Both the position numbers and the translations under genes were made by a program. Shown piece after piece: positions 47,601 to 60,200 of a stretch of 64,000 nt of DNA. This DNA comes from Sclerurus mexicanus (lineage: Eukaryota > Chordata > Aves > Passeriformes > Furnariidae). The notes below the pieces were generated by a model. The model had not been told where the DNA came from. It saw only the letters and a program-made list of their open reading frames with translations, and made no database searches. The DNA is taken from positions 458,601-522,600 of the forward strand of contig VWZF01005684.1 in the NCBI GenBank assembly GCA_013396755.1, in the 5' to 3' direction. Position 1 is the first letter of the stretch. Each line of letters starts with the position of its first letter.

Positions 47601-50220
47601 CCAGAATTTTTCAATAAAATTAGTTATGCTAGGGAATTTCCACCCATCTTCAGCAGTAACACAGACATGGATTGTCAACAACATTTTCTCTTGGTGTATC
47701 TCTTAGCCTCTTCATGATGCTTTTAAATTACTTCAGATACATGGCACATCCAAGCTGTACCCAATGACATTCTGATGGCATCATTTCACTTGCCAGAGCA
47801 CTCAGTAGCTCCTTTTTTGATTGTGTCTGCTGCCATGGTTGTTAAGAGTTTTGTTTGCAAGGACAGACTGCCAGCTTTTTATGAGGGCAATTCTTACAGT
47901 TCTTTTTTACACCTTTTTTGAGGCTTTGTACCATGAGCTGCTTTCAACAGCTGGGCCTGTTGGAAAGAGCACAGTATCTAAGCATTCCGTTGTCTTTCCA
48001 AATGTTTGTAATCAAGTATTAATGTGGAGGTGACTCAAACATGGACAGGACTTCAAACGTAAACATTTTCAAAATTGTGTCTCAATTTTGTAAGTCCATG
48101 GGCTTCCTTCACACCTTTTGACATGGGCATTTCCAAAATTGCTCTTAGACTGTCTGAATTAGTTTCTCAGAAGACAACAAGTGCTTCATAGAGACAGTTT
48201 CAGTCCCCACTGGCTTCATTTTTCTTGCATTTGACACTCTTGCTATGTGCTTAAAGATAAGCAGAGCATTGCCTCTAAATATTGTCTTACAGTAAGAGCA
48301 ATCAAAACTCAGGATTACACTTTGATGAGAAAGGTTCCCCTCCCCCTCCAGGTACTTTATACAAGACTGACAATACACTACAGTTTAGGGCTCAAATGAA
48401 AAATATGTGGTGTCTGTTCCTTAAGTAAAAATTAAAACATTTCTCTTTCTTATTTCTTGAACAATGTGGAATGCAGAGCCATCCTAACTCCTGGGAGCTA
48501 ATGATGCTTACCTAGAACCTGAGGGCAGCTTCTTAGGCAATCCCCAAGGCTGGGTGACCCTTGGAAGATCCCTGGAAACACAAGGTTCGCCCTCCCACCT
48601 CAAAGGCCTTGGCTAAGTTCCTGAGAGCTGTGGCAGCATCTTTGCTGCCAGGGCAGACTCTAATTCACAGCAGACTCTAAAGCTCTCTGCTTTCCCTCTG
48701 AGTACAGTCTGGAAGTGGTGGGTTATTCAGTCTCAAGGGGGTCATCACCTTGGACCCACAAGCTGTTTGTTCGATCAGTGGCTGAGGAGTCAGGCATCAG
48801 TTTAATGAGACTTTGCCTTCATCCTCACAAAAGCATTTCAACAAGATGTTTTGCCAAAGCTTTGTTCGATTATGTTGAATTGGTTTTAAAATACTGTATC
48901 CAGAAATTCCTAGGATTTTCTCTTCACAAAAGCATGGATAACACTGGTAAATATAGAGAGCTTTTGCAATGAATGGCTACTCATACAAATGACTGTGTAA
49001 CATTACCTGTGAAGTGATGTGGCACAAGTTGTCAGAGTTGGTCTGTATAGTTCACAGGGAAAACCTCATTCTTAACATAAACAGTAATTTTTTTTTTTTT
49101 TTGCACTGAAAAAATCAGGCAGCCCACCTGCACTTATTTGCAATGTTTTGTAAATTATCACCATTGCAATGCTTACCACTTTGGGTTCAGTACAGATCAC
49201 TGTGCTTATCTCTAACCTCTTTCTATCTCTCAGCTCCGCTAATGGGAAGATTAGTTTCTGTGAACATTGAGATGGATCATGTCTGCAGACTGCGGGCTTC
49301 TTGTCACCTATTCCTTGCTTTGCAAAGGGTGAATTTTGGAAATTTCATTGGCCTTTTTCCATTTTAAGTTCCCTCATTCACAGTCTGTCTTCCTAAAAGA
49401 TGCTCTGTCGTGGATCCTGGACAACAGAGCTGATTTTCTCTCACACTGAAGAGGATCTGTTTGGCTGGCACTACTCACTGCCTAGCAGTGGGAGACGATA
49501 TTGTGTGTCTCACGTATGATGCTGTCTCTAATTAACCAAATGCCTGTGGTTCCAAAGATAAATGTGGGTGCTGGGAGCCTCAGATCTGTCATATGTTTCT
49601 GTGCCATCTTCAGCATCTTAGTTCTGGGCTTAAGGGAAATGTTTTTCTAATTTCTCACTCTCAGTGGAGTTTCAGTCCTTGTCAAGCAAGAAGAATGTTT
49701 TATCAGCTGTCGTAGTATTTCAGGCACTATTTCTGGCAAAAGTCAATAAGACAGTGAAAAGCTTTACCTTTATAATCACATCTGTATTTCCCAATATCAA
49801 GATAATTATATATGCAAAATATCTTTGCCTGGGAGACAAGTAGACTTTGTTGTTGAACTCCTCCATGCTAATACCGCAACCTTGTTCAAGTTTTAAGGGA
49901 TATTAACTCTGTTAAACTCTCATTTTCTCATTAAAGCCTGTTAAACTCTCATTTTTTTCTGTCCAAAATCCTCATTAACAAATCATTGTTACCTTATTTC
50001 CTATGACAGAGAGAACTACATGTTTTAGCAAACTGAGCCAATCTACAGGCCTATTCAGGCAAGAACACGCAGCCTTACAGACTTCTATGTGAATCACCAT
50101 ACACCTCTCTATGTAACAAAAGGTCATATCTAAGTACACACATGTATTATCAAGCTGTGGAAAAGTGAGTCAAGACAATCATGCAGGATAAACTCAAGTG
50201 TGAGTCAAATAACATTCTCA
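44611..50220. other. Presumed intergenic DNA, nothing recognised
   Basis: About 5.6 kb without recognised genes or mobile elements. It contains a palindrome/direct-repeat cluster at 47348-47399, a less AT-rich patch at 48480-48720 of unknown nature, a poly(T) run near 49090, and a 16-base direct repeat (49911-49926 and 49940-49955). Confidence 0.5.
47348..47399. repeat. 14-bp perfect palindrome flanked by 13-bp direct repeats
   Basis: AGTCACTTAATCA occurs at 47350-47362 and again at 47387-47399. Between them lies the perfect palindrome GTGACTTAAGTCAC (47368-47381). A consensus AP-1 site TGAGTCA overlaps the left end (47348-47354). Binding is inferred from motif only. Confidence 0.85.
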
Positions 50221-50264
50221 GAGATCTTTTTCAAACCTAATTGACTCTGTGATTCTGTGATTTA
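50221..50264 (+). mobile_element. CR1 3'-terminal remnant
   Basis: Reads AGATCTTTTTCAAACCTAAT then GACTCTGTGATTCTGTGATT. This is the CR1 3' UTR end (GATCTTTAAGGTCCCTTCCAACC...) followed by two units of the 8-bp tail repeat in the form ATTCTGTG. About 44 bases remain. Confidence 0.65.
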
Positions 50265-50788
50265 GCAATGAGGTATATTTTCCCATCGCTTTGTTACAGA
50301 AAGACTCTGGCATCCTTCAGCAGAAATGCATTTATCCTGCAGGATAACTTTTCCTTCATTTGGAAATCTGTAGACATTTCTTCAGCTACTGATCTGCTCA
50401 ATGCACTTCTTATGTAATAGACGTTTGCCTGCACCTTCAGGTAGCTTCCTCTTTTTCTCTGTCCATCCCACTGCTGTGGGTGCCACCAAGGTAGTGGAGT
50501 CAGAGAACAGCCAAAAGCTTACACCACTGATGCCTCTGTATCCTGCCAAAGGTAGGATCAAGATTCATTGTAAATGGAGTCAGCTGTGCTGTGACTGTAT
50601 TTTCCCCTTTTGTACATCATATAGGACAAAGAATGTGACTGTAATGGACAGCTGAGCATTAGAGCATCTTAGATGTCATGCATTAAATATTTTCTTGTAT
50701 ACATCTTCAGTGTTCAGCACCCTTGCTGAGATGTTCCTGAAAGGCTTTTTGTGGATTGGAAAATTAAAACTGGACCACACCATCGTAT
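50265..50788. other. Presumed intergenic DNA, nothing recognised
   Basis: Between a CR1 remnant and the ERVL-type LTR. No gene or repeat seen. Confidence 0.5.
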
Positions 50789-50793
50789 AGTGG
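50789..50793. repeat. Target-site duplication AGTGG, left copy
   Basis: AGTGG immediately precedes the LTR start and is repeated immediately after its end (51898-51902). A 5-bp duplication is characteristic of ERVL-class integration. Confidence 0.85.
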
Positions 50794-50968
50794 TGTCATG
50801 GGTTTCTCTGATTAGGGTTTTGTTTTTTTTTTTTATAAGAGGAAGATGGGCTTCTGTTGGAAGCCTCTGGAAGTTTCCCTCCATCCTACAGAGCAGAGCC
50901 AATGAGGGCCAACTCCGAGGAAAACTTCCTGCTTTTGAACCATTAAGTTACGCCCCTGCGTGAAAACA

Positions 50969-50976
50969 TATTTAAG
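50969..50976 (+). promoter_or_regulatory. LTR TATA-type promoter box (TATTTAAG)
   Basis: TATTTAAG, the promoter form used by several avian retroviral LTRs, lies 175 bases into the ERVL-type LTR. If active it would drive transcription rightwards. Confidence 0.65.
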
Positions 50977-51699
50977 AAGTTGTTGCGCAGTTGGAATTGG
51001 CAGCCATGGATTAACAGCATCACAACGCAGACATCAAGGTCAGTGCAGGAGGAGAAGAGGAGAAGGAGGGGGAGGGACCCCACAGATCAGGGAGAGGACT
51101 TAAAATTATTATTCCCTGACTACGTTGGTGATGACCATGGTGATTACGAGCTGTCCCCTCAAAGCCCATGGAATCCATCGGAGTGCAAAGACCCCCCTGC
51201 CGGAGCAGGGGCAGGCATGAAAGAGGCTGTCGCTTAGCAGGAGGCCCCCCAGGTGGAGCGGAGCCCAGCAAAGATTTGTGACCAAGACCCACGGAGGGAG
51301 AAGCCCACGCCTAAGCAGGTACAGCCAGCTTTTCATGAGAGACTGCACCCCATGGAATGACCCACGAGAGAGCAGAGGATCTCTCTCGTAGCGGGAACCC
51401 CACGGAACGCAGGGGAAGGACTCAGAGTTATGATTCCCCTGTGACCATGGTGACGACTGTGGTGAAGCGAGCTGTCCCCTTTGCAGCCCACAGGAAAGAC
51501 CCCTGAGACAGAACTCTTGCTTAAGTCTTAGACTTACATCTGCGAATGGCTGACCCAACAACAACTGACTGTAAACCTTCCACTCCCCGTCCCCCACACC
51601 ATCAGGGGAAGGAGGGGGGCATGGACAGACCAAGGGGTGGTGGTGTAAAAGTATTTCTAACCTGTTTCTATTTCTTATTTTTATTTTTAGTTTGTTAGT

Positions 51700-51705
51700 A
51701 ATAAA
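51700..51705 (+). terminator. LTR polyadenylation signal AATAAA
   Basis: AATAAA in the 3' part of the LTR, followed within 40 bases by T/G-rich sequence, as expected at the end of the LTR R region. Confidence 0.65.
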
Positions 51706-51902
51706 TTTAAGCATTATTCTAAGTTCTGCTTTGCCTATGGTATTAATCAAAGCTCCTCTTTTGGTTGTTATCTCTAGCCATAAATTCCTAGCTGTTTTTT
51801 TTCCCCTTCCCTCTGGAAGGCAAAAATTGGTGGGGGAGAAATGCCTTGAAACAGTTTTGCTGGACACCAGGCATTTATCCAAGGTCAAACCACCACAAGT
51901 GG

Positions 51903-54900
51903 GAAATGCCAAAAAACTTCATTAGAAGAGCTATACAGGTAGAGTAAGGAATTCATAATACTCCATTGAAGAGACCATATGTCCTTCCAACATTTAGTCC
52001 TCTTTAATAAAACAATTTAAAGCAAGGCTTGTTCTCAGTGTTAGTCTGTAGTCCAGATTTCGTATTGCATGTGTAGCTGCACATGCAATATCAACAAATT
52101 ATTCTACCTTTTTCATTTCAAAATACAAAATTCATCAACCCAAAATCTTTTTTACAGAAGTGTTTTAATTGCAACATTTTTCCCTTGTACTTGGAATTAA
52201 ATTTTTGATCCAAATGAGAGAGAGAGACAAGCAGAAGCTATTCCCCAAGTGGCTGTTGAACTGGGACATGGAAGCCACAGGTGCAAGTTCCTGTCTGTAT
52301 CACACAGAAGGAATTTCACTGTGGAGCAAGTATTTCATTTCACACGAGTGCCTCCAGTATTGCTATTCTGAGAATAGCTCTTTTTTATGTTTTACAGCAG
52401 GGAAAAAAATGTTTAAAAGTCTCTTTTTCTTTTCCAATATAGAATGAAAACAAATTTCAAAATCTCCCACTTTTTTTTTTCCACTGAAAGTGAATTCTCA
52501 TTTTTCAACTAGATCTACAATCACATGGTCCACCTTTATATTTTACTGCCAATCTTACACATGTCATAAACAGTCTCCAGCTACAGAATGAATTATTTAT
52601 ATGAAGGGAGTGAATCCCAGAACGTTGCAAGTTTCCTGCATGAATACTTTTGTGCCTCTCATTTGTCACACGCTTCATCCCATATTTGGCTCTTGTCAGA
52701 TTGAGAGCAAAGGCCCCAAGTAGCTGCCCCAATAGGAGCATCTGCTCTTCCCCTTTTTTCCCAGAGCCCAGAGGAGGTAAAAATATGGCACTGCTATACT
52801 GGGAGTTTTTTAATACCTTCTTTGTGTCTTCCCTATCCCTATGCTTGAAGGGAAGTAGGGAAAACAGAAAGATTTGTTCTTTCTTAATGTCTTTTCTCAT
52901 GGATAAGGTAAGTTCTGGCACATGACCCACATCTGACTGAATATCATGCCATGGTTTTTACAGGTGCTATGTGGACACAGAGACAGCAAGTGGAACAGCT
53001 TTTACATTTTCCACAATTTCCACAAATTATTAAAAGGGGAAAAGGTTTTTTCCAATTTTAATAACATTTTACTATTTGTTATTTAAAGTATTTTTTTTTC
53101 CTTAGTCCCGATTTAGTGCTCAGAGTGCTCATGAGAGGGGTGGCTGCAAGCAGACCCCGAGGTGTTGGTTCTTCCTAACATATATATCTGAATTATCCCT
53201 TTTGAGTGGTAGGATTCTCCTCCAAAACTGCAAATCCAAGAGTCTGTAGGGAACAGGAAAATGTATGAGCTATGAAAAAAGTCCCTAATGAAAATCAGTG
53301 GACCTGCAGAAAACAATCTTGTTGATAAATACCAATTATGGAGGATACCTCCTTTCAGCAACACCAGGAACAAAGCAATATAAATTACACACAGAAAAGA
53401 AATAAATCTGACTTTAATTAGGTCAGAAATACATGTGTCTGTAATAATGAGCTTCTAAGATGCTGTTGCCTCTTAAGTACTATCCCTGCTCCTCCCCAGC
53501 TCCAGGATGTGGCTCCAGGTTTTAGATATGTTTCACCAGGAGCTCCACAACCTGTTGCCTGCAATGGCCCTGGTGCATCTCCAGAAGGCTTTGAGTGCTT
53601 TTTCTGCCTTAACTGACAGGAGCAAAGCCTTCTGGGATAATTAGTGCTGCTTCAATTGGACAGGTAGCGGATGGGAAATAAACAGGTTCAAAAGCTCAGG
53701 GGACATCCGTGTTGCTGTAGGCAGAGAGACAGTGAAAAATAAATATAGCTAAGCAGTTGGAAAAATATTTATTTATTTATGCTCCTTTTCTTTTGAGATG
53801 TGAGATGAGGACCAGCCCCAATATGAACTCATTTTTTTTCTAAGCAGTTGCCAACTCTCTCCAGCCCTCAAAAATCACATCCCACATAAGTCTATGGCCA
53901 GCAACAGTGATGACCCATTTGGAAATGCTTTTCCTTATTGTTAACTGTGAAAGGAGATAATTTGTTACATAAATAATGAATTAGATGTGTATTAATTTAG
54001 AACTGCTTGTCTGAATGGTTTGCAAAGCAGCTGTGTGATTTTAGGCAGTCATATGCTGTCAATTAACAACTTATTCTAAGCCAAATCTGTGTAAGCTTAT
54101 TATGTGTATCACACAGTGTGGAATTTCTTCATAGGTTTTACTAATTCTGGCTGTATACTATTGGCTCCGTAGTAGTTTAAAACTGCTAAAGATTAGTAAA
54201 AATCCCAGTTAAATTACTGATGAGCAGAAGGAACTTCCTTCTGCATTCCAGCTATTAATCTGTTAGTGATGCTTTTCATGTTGTTGAGAAGTTGGGAGAC
54301 TTCATTAAAATCCCCAGTTTTAGTATATGAAAAACTTAATGCAAGTCCAGAAAGACAACATTAAAGCTGAATATTAATAATATATTCCCAATATTTTATT
54401 TAATTAAGGGAGAGACCTTTTCAGTTTATAGTTAGCCAAGCAGCATGGCTTATACTTAAAAGTCTGATTGGTATCTGACTTTCCAAAAGCAATATGCCCC
54501 AAAATTTCAAAGGGTTGATTTTGTTTCCATGCAGAATTTGGGAATATATGAGACAACTAATTGTTAAAAAATATTTTTAGAAGAGATTGATTAAAACCTT
54601 TGACAACTTTCTTTTTTATTTTAAACAGTACTGTATTTCAAAACAGGTATCCCACATTTTGATTATAGTGATCTCATTGGAAGATAACGAGACCTTTAAT
54701 AAATCTTGAGGGACCACCTCTGAATAGTACAATTCTTAAAAGCCTTTCTTAACAATGCAAGTTTTCTCCACTCAACATTTCTAAAAGGACAATCCTAAAG
54801 ATGATAACGTGACTGAGTACACCCTTTTATAATTGCCATTAGCATTTGCAGTATACACCACTGTATAGTTTGGACTGAAGTACACAAGGATCACCATGTC

Positions 54901-57137
54901 TGATTTTCAGCAAAAGTGTTTCTTCTCTAAGAACATAGTCATTGCTAAGAAAAAAAAGGAAAACTCTTACACAAATTCCTGGGCATTTGTTTACCACACA
55001 ACTTTAGCCACAAACTCCCAAGCATATGGAGCTTTAAGCACTTTCACAGGAAGAATTGCTCATGCTGTGTGTCAAGTCCTTAATAAAATCAATTACTTTG
55101 AAACTTGTTTAACTAGAAAAATGGTGTAGAAGCTTGGGTATGAGTCAAGTGAAGCTCAAGAGTATCAATACTAGGTATTTCTGTGTTTTCCAGTGTGATG
55201 GCTCGCCAGCTTCTCACTCACATTATCTGGATACCTGACCCACAGCTGAGTAGGAGAATAAACAACTCTGTGTCATTTCTAGGAAATGTGTCCTACTGTA
55301 AAGCATTTTTAGAAGTTTCCCTATTAACAATGTCACCTACTAATGCTCAGATATATCTACTTCTCCCCAGTGTGGAAGGAAGCTCTGCCTTTTATTGAAC
55401 ACAGGGTGAATATGCTCAGCCCTAACTCCTTTACTCTCCTTCATCTTGGCGCTCCTTGCTTTCTCCATTTCCTCTCTTCTCCATCTGAAGTTTTTCTTCC
55501 ATTACCTATCCAGCTCCATCTTTCTCTCCAGTCTATCTGCTCCTTCAGAGAGAAACAATTTTTTTCAGATCTGGAATTCAGCATTTCTTCTGTCCAGACA
55601 TATGGCAAAAAAAATATTCCTCTCAAAATAGTATTTAAAAAAAAAATAGAGTAGGAAAGCCTGCCAAAAAGTTTAACCAAAATGTCTTTGGGGTACAGCT
55701 GCTTGCAGACAAATTTAGTCAACAAATGATGAGTTTCAATGTCACCACTCTCTGATCCCTCCCTCAGCAGAGTAAGTCAACTGTAGTTAAGTGGGCAAAT
55801 TTGGTGTTAACATGACATAAGAGTAAACAGAACTGCCATAAAACTGAGAGATAACAATTTTTAAAACCGATAAAAATATTTTCTTGTGCAGAAAATATTT
55901 CACACGCAATTTACCTTGGAATGAAACAACATTGGCACCAAGAGCTTAGACCAATACAGAGAAATACAGCGATTTCTGCATGGAGTGTGAACATCCAATT
56001 ACATTCGACAGATTTCATGTTATTGTCTAATCTACCAGAGTCTGACCAAGATGAAACCTTCCTAACAGCAGATTATTTCATAATTTTCCATGACAATACT
56101 TTCTGAACCTTCTGCTGAATCATTTGGCCATTCAGAGAGGTACAGAGAAAAGGTAGTACACCAAATGAATAGCTTCAGTCTGCTTCATTTAATTGTAACC
56201 AAAAGAAGTATCATGAGTTTAGATTATTTGTGGATATTTCATTTATGTTAGGAAAAATCATAAAGATTCATCCTGACTTTTTCAGGTCAAAATTCTTCTT
56301 CTTAAGCAATATGAGCTGTTCTTACATTGCATTTCTTCCTTCCTGCTTCCTTCTTTGTATTTTCTGCCTCTCCATTCGTCTACTTGCGTAATATAACCGC
56401 TTCCTCTACTTCTTCATTCAAACTGGCAAATTCTGATTCCTCAGGTAAGTTTCTCTAGTAAGCCAAGCAACCAGTAAAATTAATAACATTTTCATAGCAT
56501 TCCTTTTTAAATCATTCTATTGCCTAATTTGCTTATATGATTGTGTAGCTGAAGAAAAGGGATAAGATGTCAGACTATTGTACAAATCCAAACCAGCCCC
56601 TTTGAACTCTGATTTTACAGCAGAAGCATCAAAGAAGAATTGCTACTCCAAGGCTTTTTATCAATAGAAACTGTAAGAAAGAAATGATAAAAGAACATAT
56701 TCGCATTTTTACCTCAATTTCCCATTCTAACTTCAGGAAGCTCCTATTGACTTTGATGGTATAGGATTAAGCCTTTGGGCCCAGATCCTCAAAGGTACTT
56801 AAATGTTACAAAGGTAACTTTTTTTCCCCCTGTGACCTCATGGATTTCTCAACCCAAATACAACTTCCCAGACAAAGAATGGTGAGAGTGATTTTATTTT
56901 TTTACTAAAAAAATTAAAATCAGAAATCAGTAGAGCAAGGATCTGCCTAAATCAGCCATATCTGAAGAGCAGAGAAGTGGGACTAGACATTGCCAACTGC
57001 CTCTGCATAGACTCAAAGTGACCTAAATACTATTCATCTCCACCTACATTCTGGTTATTTTGGTGTGCAAGGGTTCGTTGATGGCTATAACTATGTGACA
57101 ATGGCTGACATATGCCCAGTCTGACTCCTAAGCAAAT
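51903..57137. other. Presumed intergenic DNA, nothing recognised
   Basis: About 5.2 kb with no recognised gene or mobile element. Notable local structure: a perfect 11-bp inverted repeat at 52063-52090, and TC-rich sequence at 55430-55560 that creates open frames on both strands without domain content. Confidence 0.5.
52063..52090. repeat. Perfect 11-bp inverted repeat, 6-base loop
   Basis: TATTGCATGTG, loop TAGCTG, then CACATGCAATA. Transcribed, it would fold into a stable short hairpin. As DNA, each arm carries an ATTGCAT/ATGCAAT octamer-like (POU) core in opposite orientation. Confidence 0.85.
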
Positions 57138-57214
57138 GATAAGAAAAGAAAGAGAATGGAAAAGGAGAGGAAAAAGAAAAGGAAAAAGCAATAGAAAAGG
57201 GAAAGAAAAGGAAT
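57138..57214. repeat. Purine-rich (GA/GAAAA) low-complexity tract
   Basis: Nearly pure A/G on the plus strand, built from GAAAAGGAAAAG-type words. It directly abuts a CR1 3' end remnant, where such tails can be expanded poly(A)/target sequence. Confidence 0.85.
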
Positions 57215-57270
57215 AGTTTCAGTTGAAAGGGACCTACAATGATCATGGACTTGAACTGCCTTACCAGAGC
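57209..57270 (-). mobile_element. CR1 3'-end remnant
   Basis: GGAATAGTTTCAGTTGAAAG then GGACCTACAATGATCATGGA resembles the reversed 3' end of a CR1 subfamily (AGAATGGTTTCAGTTGGAAGGGACCTACAACGATCAT). The similarity fades after about 60 bases. Confidence 0.6.
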
Positions 57271-60200
57271 TAGTTCACCTGGGTGATCTGATGCAGGTAT
57301 GTTGCTTTTAGGGCCAGCTTGCCCAGAGTCATTTCATATCTCTCCACAGCTGCAGTATTTATTGTGGACTAGCCAGGTCTCCTGTTGAGGCCCTTCCACT
57401 GTCTATATTACATGTAGATTTCAAGAGAGGAGACAGCCCATGATTAGAGACCTCACTTGACATGTAGGAAGGTGGCACTCAAGCCCTTGACTTAGACCTC
57501 ATCTAAAACCTTGTTGCAGGCTGAGGCCAGGATCTCGGCTCTGGTAACTCTCAGACTGACATCAGCATTTAGGCTGCATAGTGTGTGGTCAATGGTCAAC
57601 CAGCTACAGGATTTAAACACTCATCCTGTCCAGTGGTAGCTTGGCAGAGATTTTGAGCATGTCAGTGGTGGGTGTGGATGTGGGTGTGGGTGTGTGTATA
57701 GGGATGCTGAAGAAATACCTTTAGGGACCTGGCCCTGAGTTTCACTAACCTGGAGAACCTGTTTTCTGTTTCCAGCCTACTATGATACTTCAAGAGCAGG
57801 ACACTCTTGCTTACAGTGTGCACGTGCCCCCCCACGATGGGCCTGTTGGGGGTTGGGGACTGTGGGTTGCCATCATTGGGTGGGTCTAACCCCCTTGGTA
57901 GGGTAGGGCAGGGCATCAGCCCTCAGCCCCCACTACCCCTTGCCTTGCAGAGCACTTGCTTTTCCTTTCCCCTGATGCATGAGACATGAAATAGTGGAGC
58001 CAAGTAGTGCTGCAGCTGCAGGGGGATAAAAGATTTCCAGCTGTATCTAACCTGCTGCTACCTCTGAATCCCTCCCCAGCTGCATTTGTCAGGCCCACAA
58101 TTTTTCACTGTGCTCCATCACCTCTCACCCATCTCTGTTGCTCCATTTTTATGGAAATTCATTTATAAAAGAAAGACAGTTATATTCATAGTGTAGAGCA
58201 TGCTGGAATACTTAATCTTTCACTTCATTTTTTTTCAAGTATGCCTTACTCAGACGTGGACTGATAAGCTGACAAGCGCTAAAACAATCTGTGAAATGAT
58301 GCATGGACTTTTAAGCAAATTAATAAGTGCCTTGGAGCAAAGATATATATAATCACAGAAAAACCTGACTCTTTTCACAGGAGATATATCCTTGAAATAC
58401 TGTTTTATCTGGTTAATTAGAGTTAAGGCATGGATACATTGGCTTCCCTGAGATTAAAGAAAAAACTTAAAATATTCAGATGGGAATTTGTTTTATATAA
58501 TATACTACATACACACTTAAATATGAAAGTTTGATCCTTTAATATTTAACCAATGGACAGTCCACTGAGACATCTCTTTCATTTCCACTGGGGTCCTGGT
58601 ACAAGCACCAGATAGTTTTAATAGACATCACACATTTTTAAAAAAATAGGCACAGTTAAGACACAGTTCAGCTAAGAGCCATGGGGCACAATATGTTGCA
58701 TGGGTCAAAAGCGCACGTCCTAAAGGAACTAGTGAACTAGAACAGTGTCTTTGTTATTAATCCGGAAATTGCATTTTTAGAACATATATTGCTGACTATA
58801 TAAGTCTCCAGTTTTTTTCTTCCAGTAATTTCTTTTTTCACATGAACAGACCAAACATCTCTCTTTGTTCCTTATAAAGATCTTTTAACTTTCCTGTTCC
58901 AGCTAGACAGTAACAATCCCTTATGCATCTTAACATTTATGTTTATGCAGGCTAGAAATGTTCATGCTCGTACTCATACTAGACATCTGTAATACACACT
59001 TCCATCCACCGGCGACCTGTCCATGACCTTCTTCAGAAATGCAAGGTAACTTGGCTAGCTCTATTTCTGGTCCTTCTGAAAAAGGATTGTCAGGTCAAAT
59101 TGTGACAGTTTAAGTGTGATGTCTGATATTGACTGCTGTCCAGCAGGGACTGTAAGCACTGCGTCCCCCACTTCATTCAGGACCTTACTATTGACTTGCA
59201 CTATCATCTTAAGGTTAGTCTTTTATCTCCTGTGCTTACAGGCAAAGAAATAAGTGGCACTGGAGTGAACTGCTGTACCGCAGCCCAGGGACAATGGCCT
59301 AGTGAAGCTAGTGGCTGTATGACTTCAATGCCCACAAATAAGATGACCACTGCACAGTGTGTCAGAGACAGGTGTCATTACTATTACAGCATGTTTCTGT
59401 AACTCGATTTTAAGTAAAATAACTTTTCCAATATATCTATTTCTCCATGCATCTGTGTGTGCATGTGTATACTTTAGACAACATATGACAACTTTTTTTA
59501 ATTAAGCCATTCTACAATGAGGCAAGAAAGTACAGGAGATGCCAAAAATCAAGCAAACAAGAAACAAGCAAAAAAAATAAAAAACCTAACTGTTGTATGC
59601 CTTTTCTAACTGTATGTTATTATTTCACCATTTTCTTCCTCTTTCCACTTGTCAAACCTCTTTCCTAACACCCATATTTACGTTTGCCAATCCTTTCCCG
59701 CATCAGTGCATGTCTTTATGGTTATTTCACTTCCCACTCTAAGGTTTCTTTATGTAAAAATTAAATGTGGGACATTAGAAGCTTTGAAGAAGTCCTTTTA
59801 ATAGAGTAGGAACCTGAAAGCACTTGCGGGTACAGAGGATGCCTGCTGGTTGCTGGCCAGGGTCACTGACAAAGGAGCAGAGAACAGAAACATCTTTACA
59901 TTCCCATCTTTCTCCTTTCCAGGTTAGTGGGTTTTTTACATAAATAAATGAGTTGGAGTCAAAAACTGAGTGCTTCAAGATTTACAGTATGCACTGTGAT
60001 CTGATTTTTCACCTAATTTTGTTTAACAGTGGAATATCAATTTCTTCAAAGTATGCAAATTATTTCTAGTTTGTAAATATCTTGTGAATAGACACTATTC
60101 CAAAAGTAGTTCGCAAATCAGCTGCACTACTTTTTCTATTTCATTTAATTGGACTTATTTTTATTTCAACTGCAGATACAGCTTCAGTTTAAGTGAGTGG

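Larger units (their letters stand above)
50794..51897 (+). mobile_element. 1104-bp solo LTR, avian ERVL type
   Basis: Starts TGTCATGGGTTTCTCTG, ends GGTCAAACCACCACA, with a perfect 5-bp duplication (AGTGG) on both sides. It matches, from memory, a widespread long LTR of bird ERVL elements. There is a TATTTAAG promoter box (50969-50976), a CAGACATCAAGGTCAGTG block just downstream (51029), a GC-rich middle of repeated CCCACGGA/GGAGCAGG-type words, a T-rich stretch, and an AATAAA (51700-51705) followed by a TCTGCTTTGCC block. The distance from TATA box to AATAAA (about 730 bases) implies an unusually long R region. No viral genes are present, so it is a solo LTR. Antisense frames up to 267 codons are spurious. 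Confidence 0.88.

Noticed and set aside
51109..51912. 267-codon minus-strand open frame
   Set aside because: It lies antisense inside the ERVL-type LTR, crosses its boundary, and has no domain; it is an accident of GC-rich sequence.
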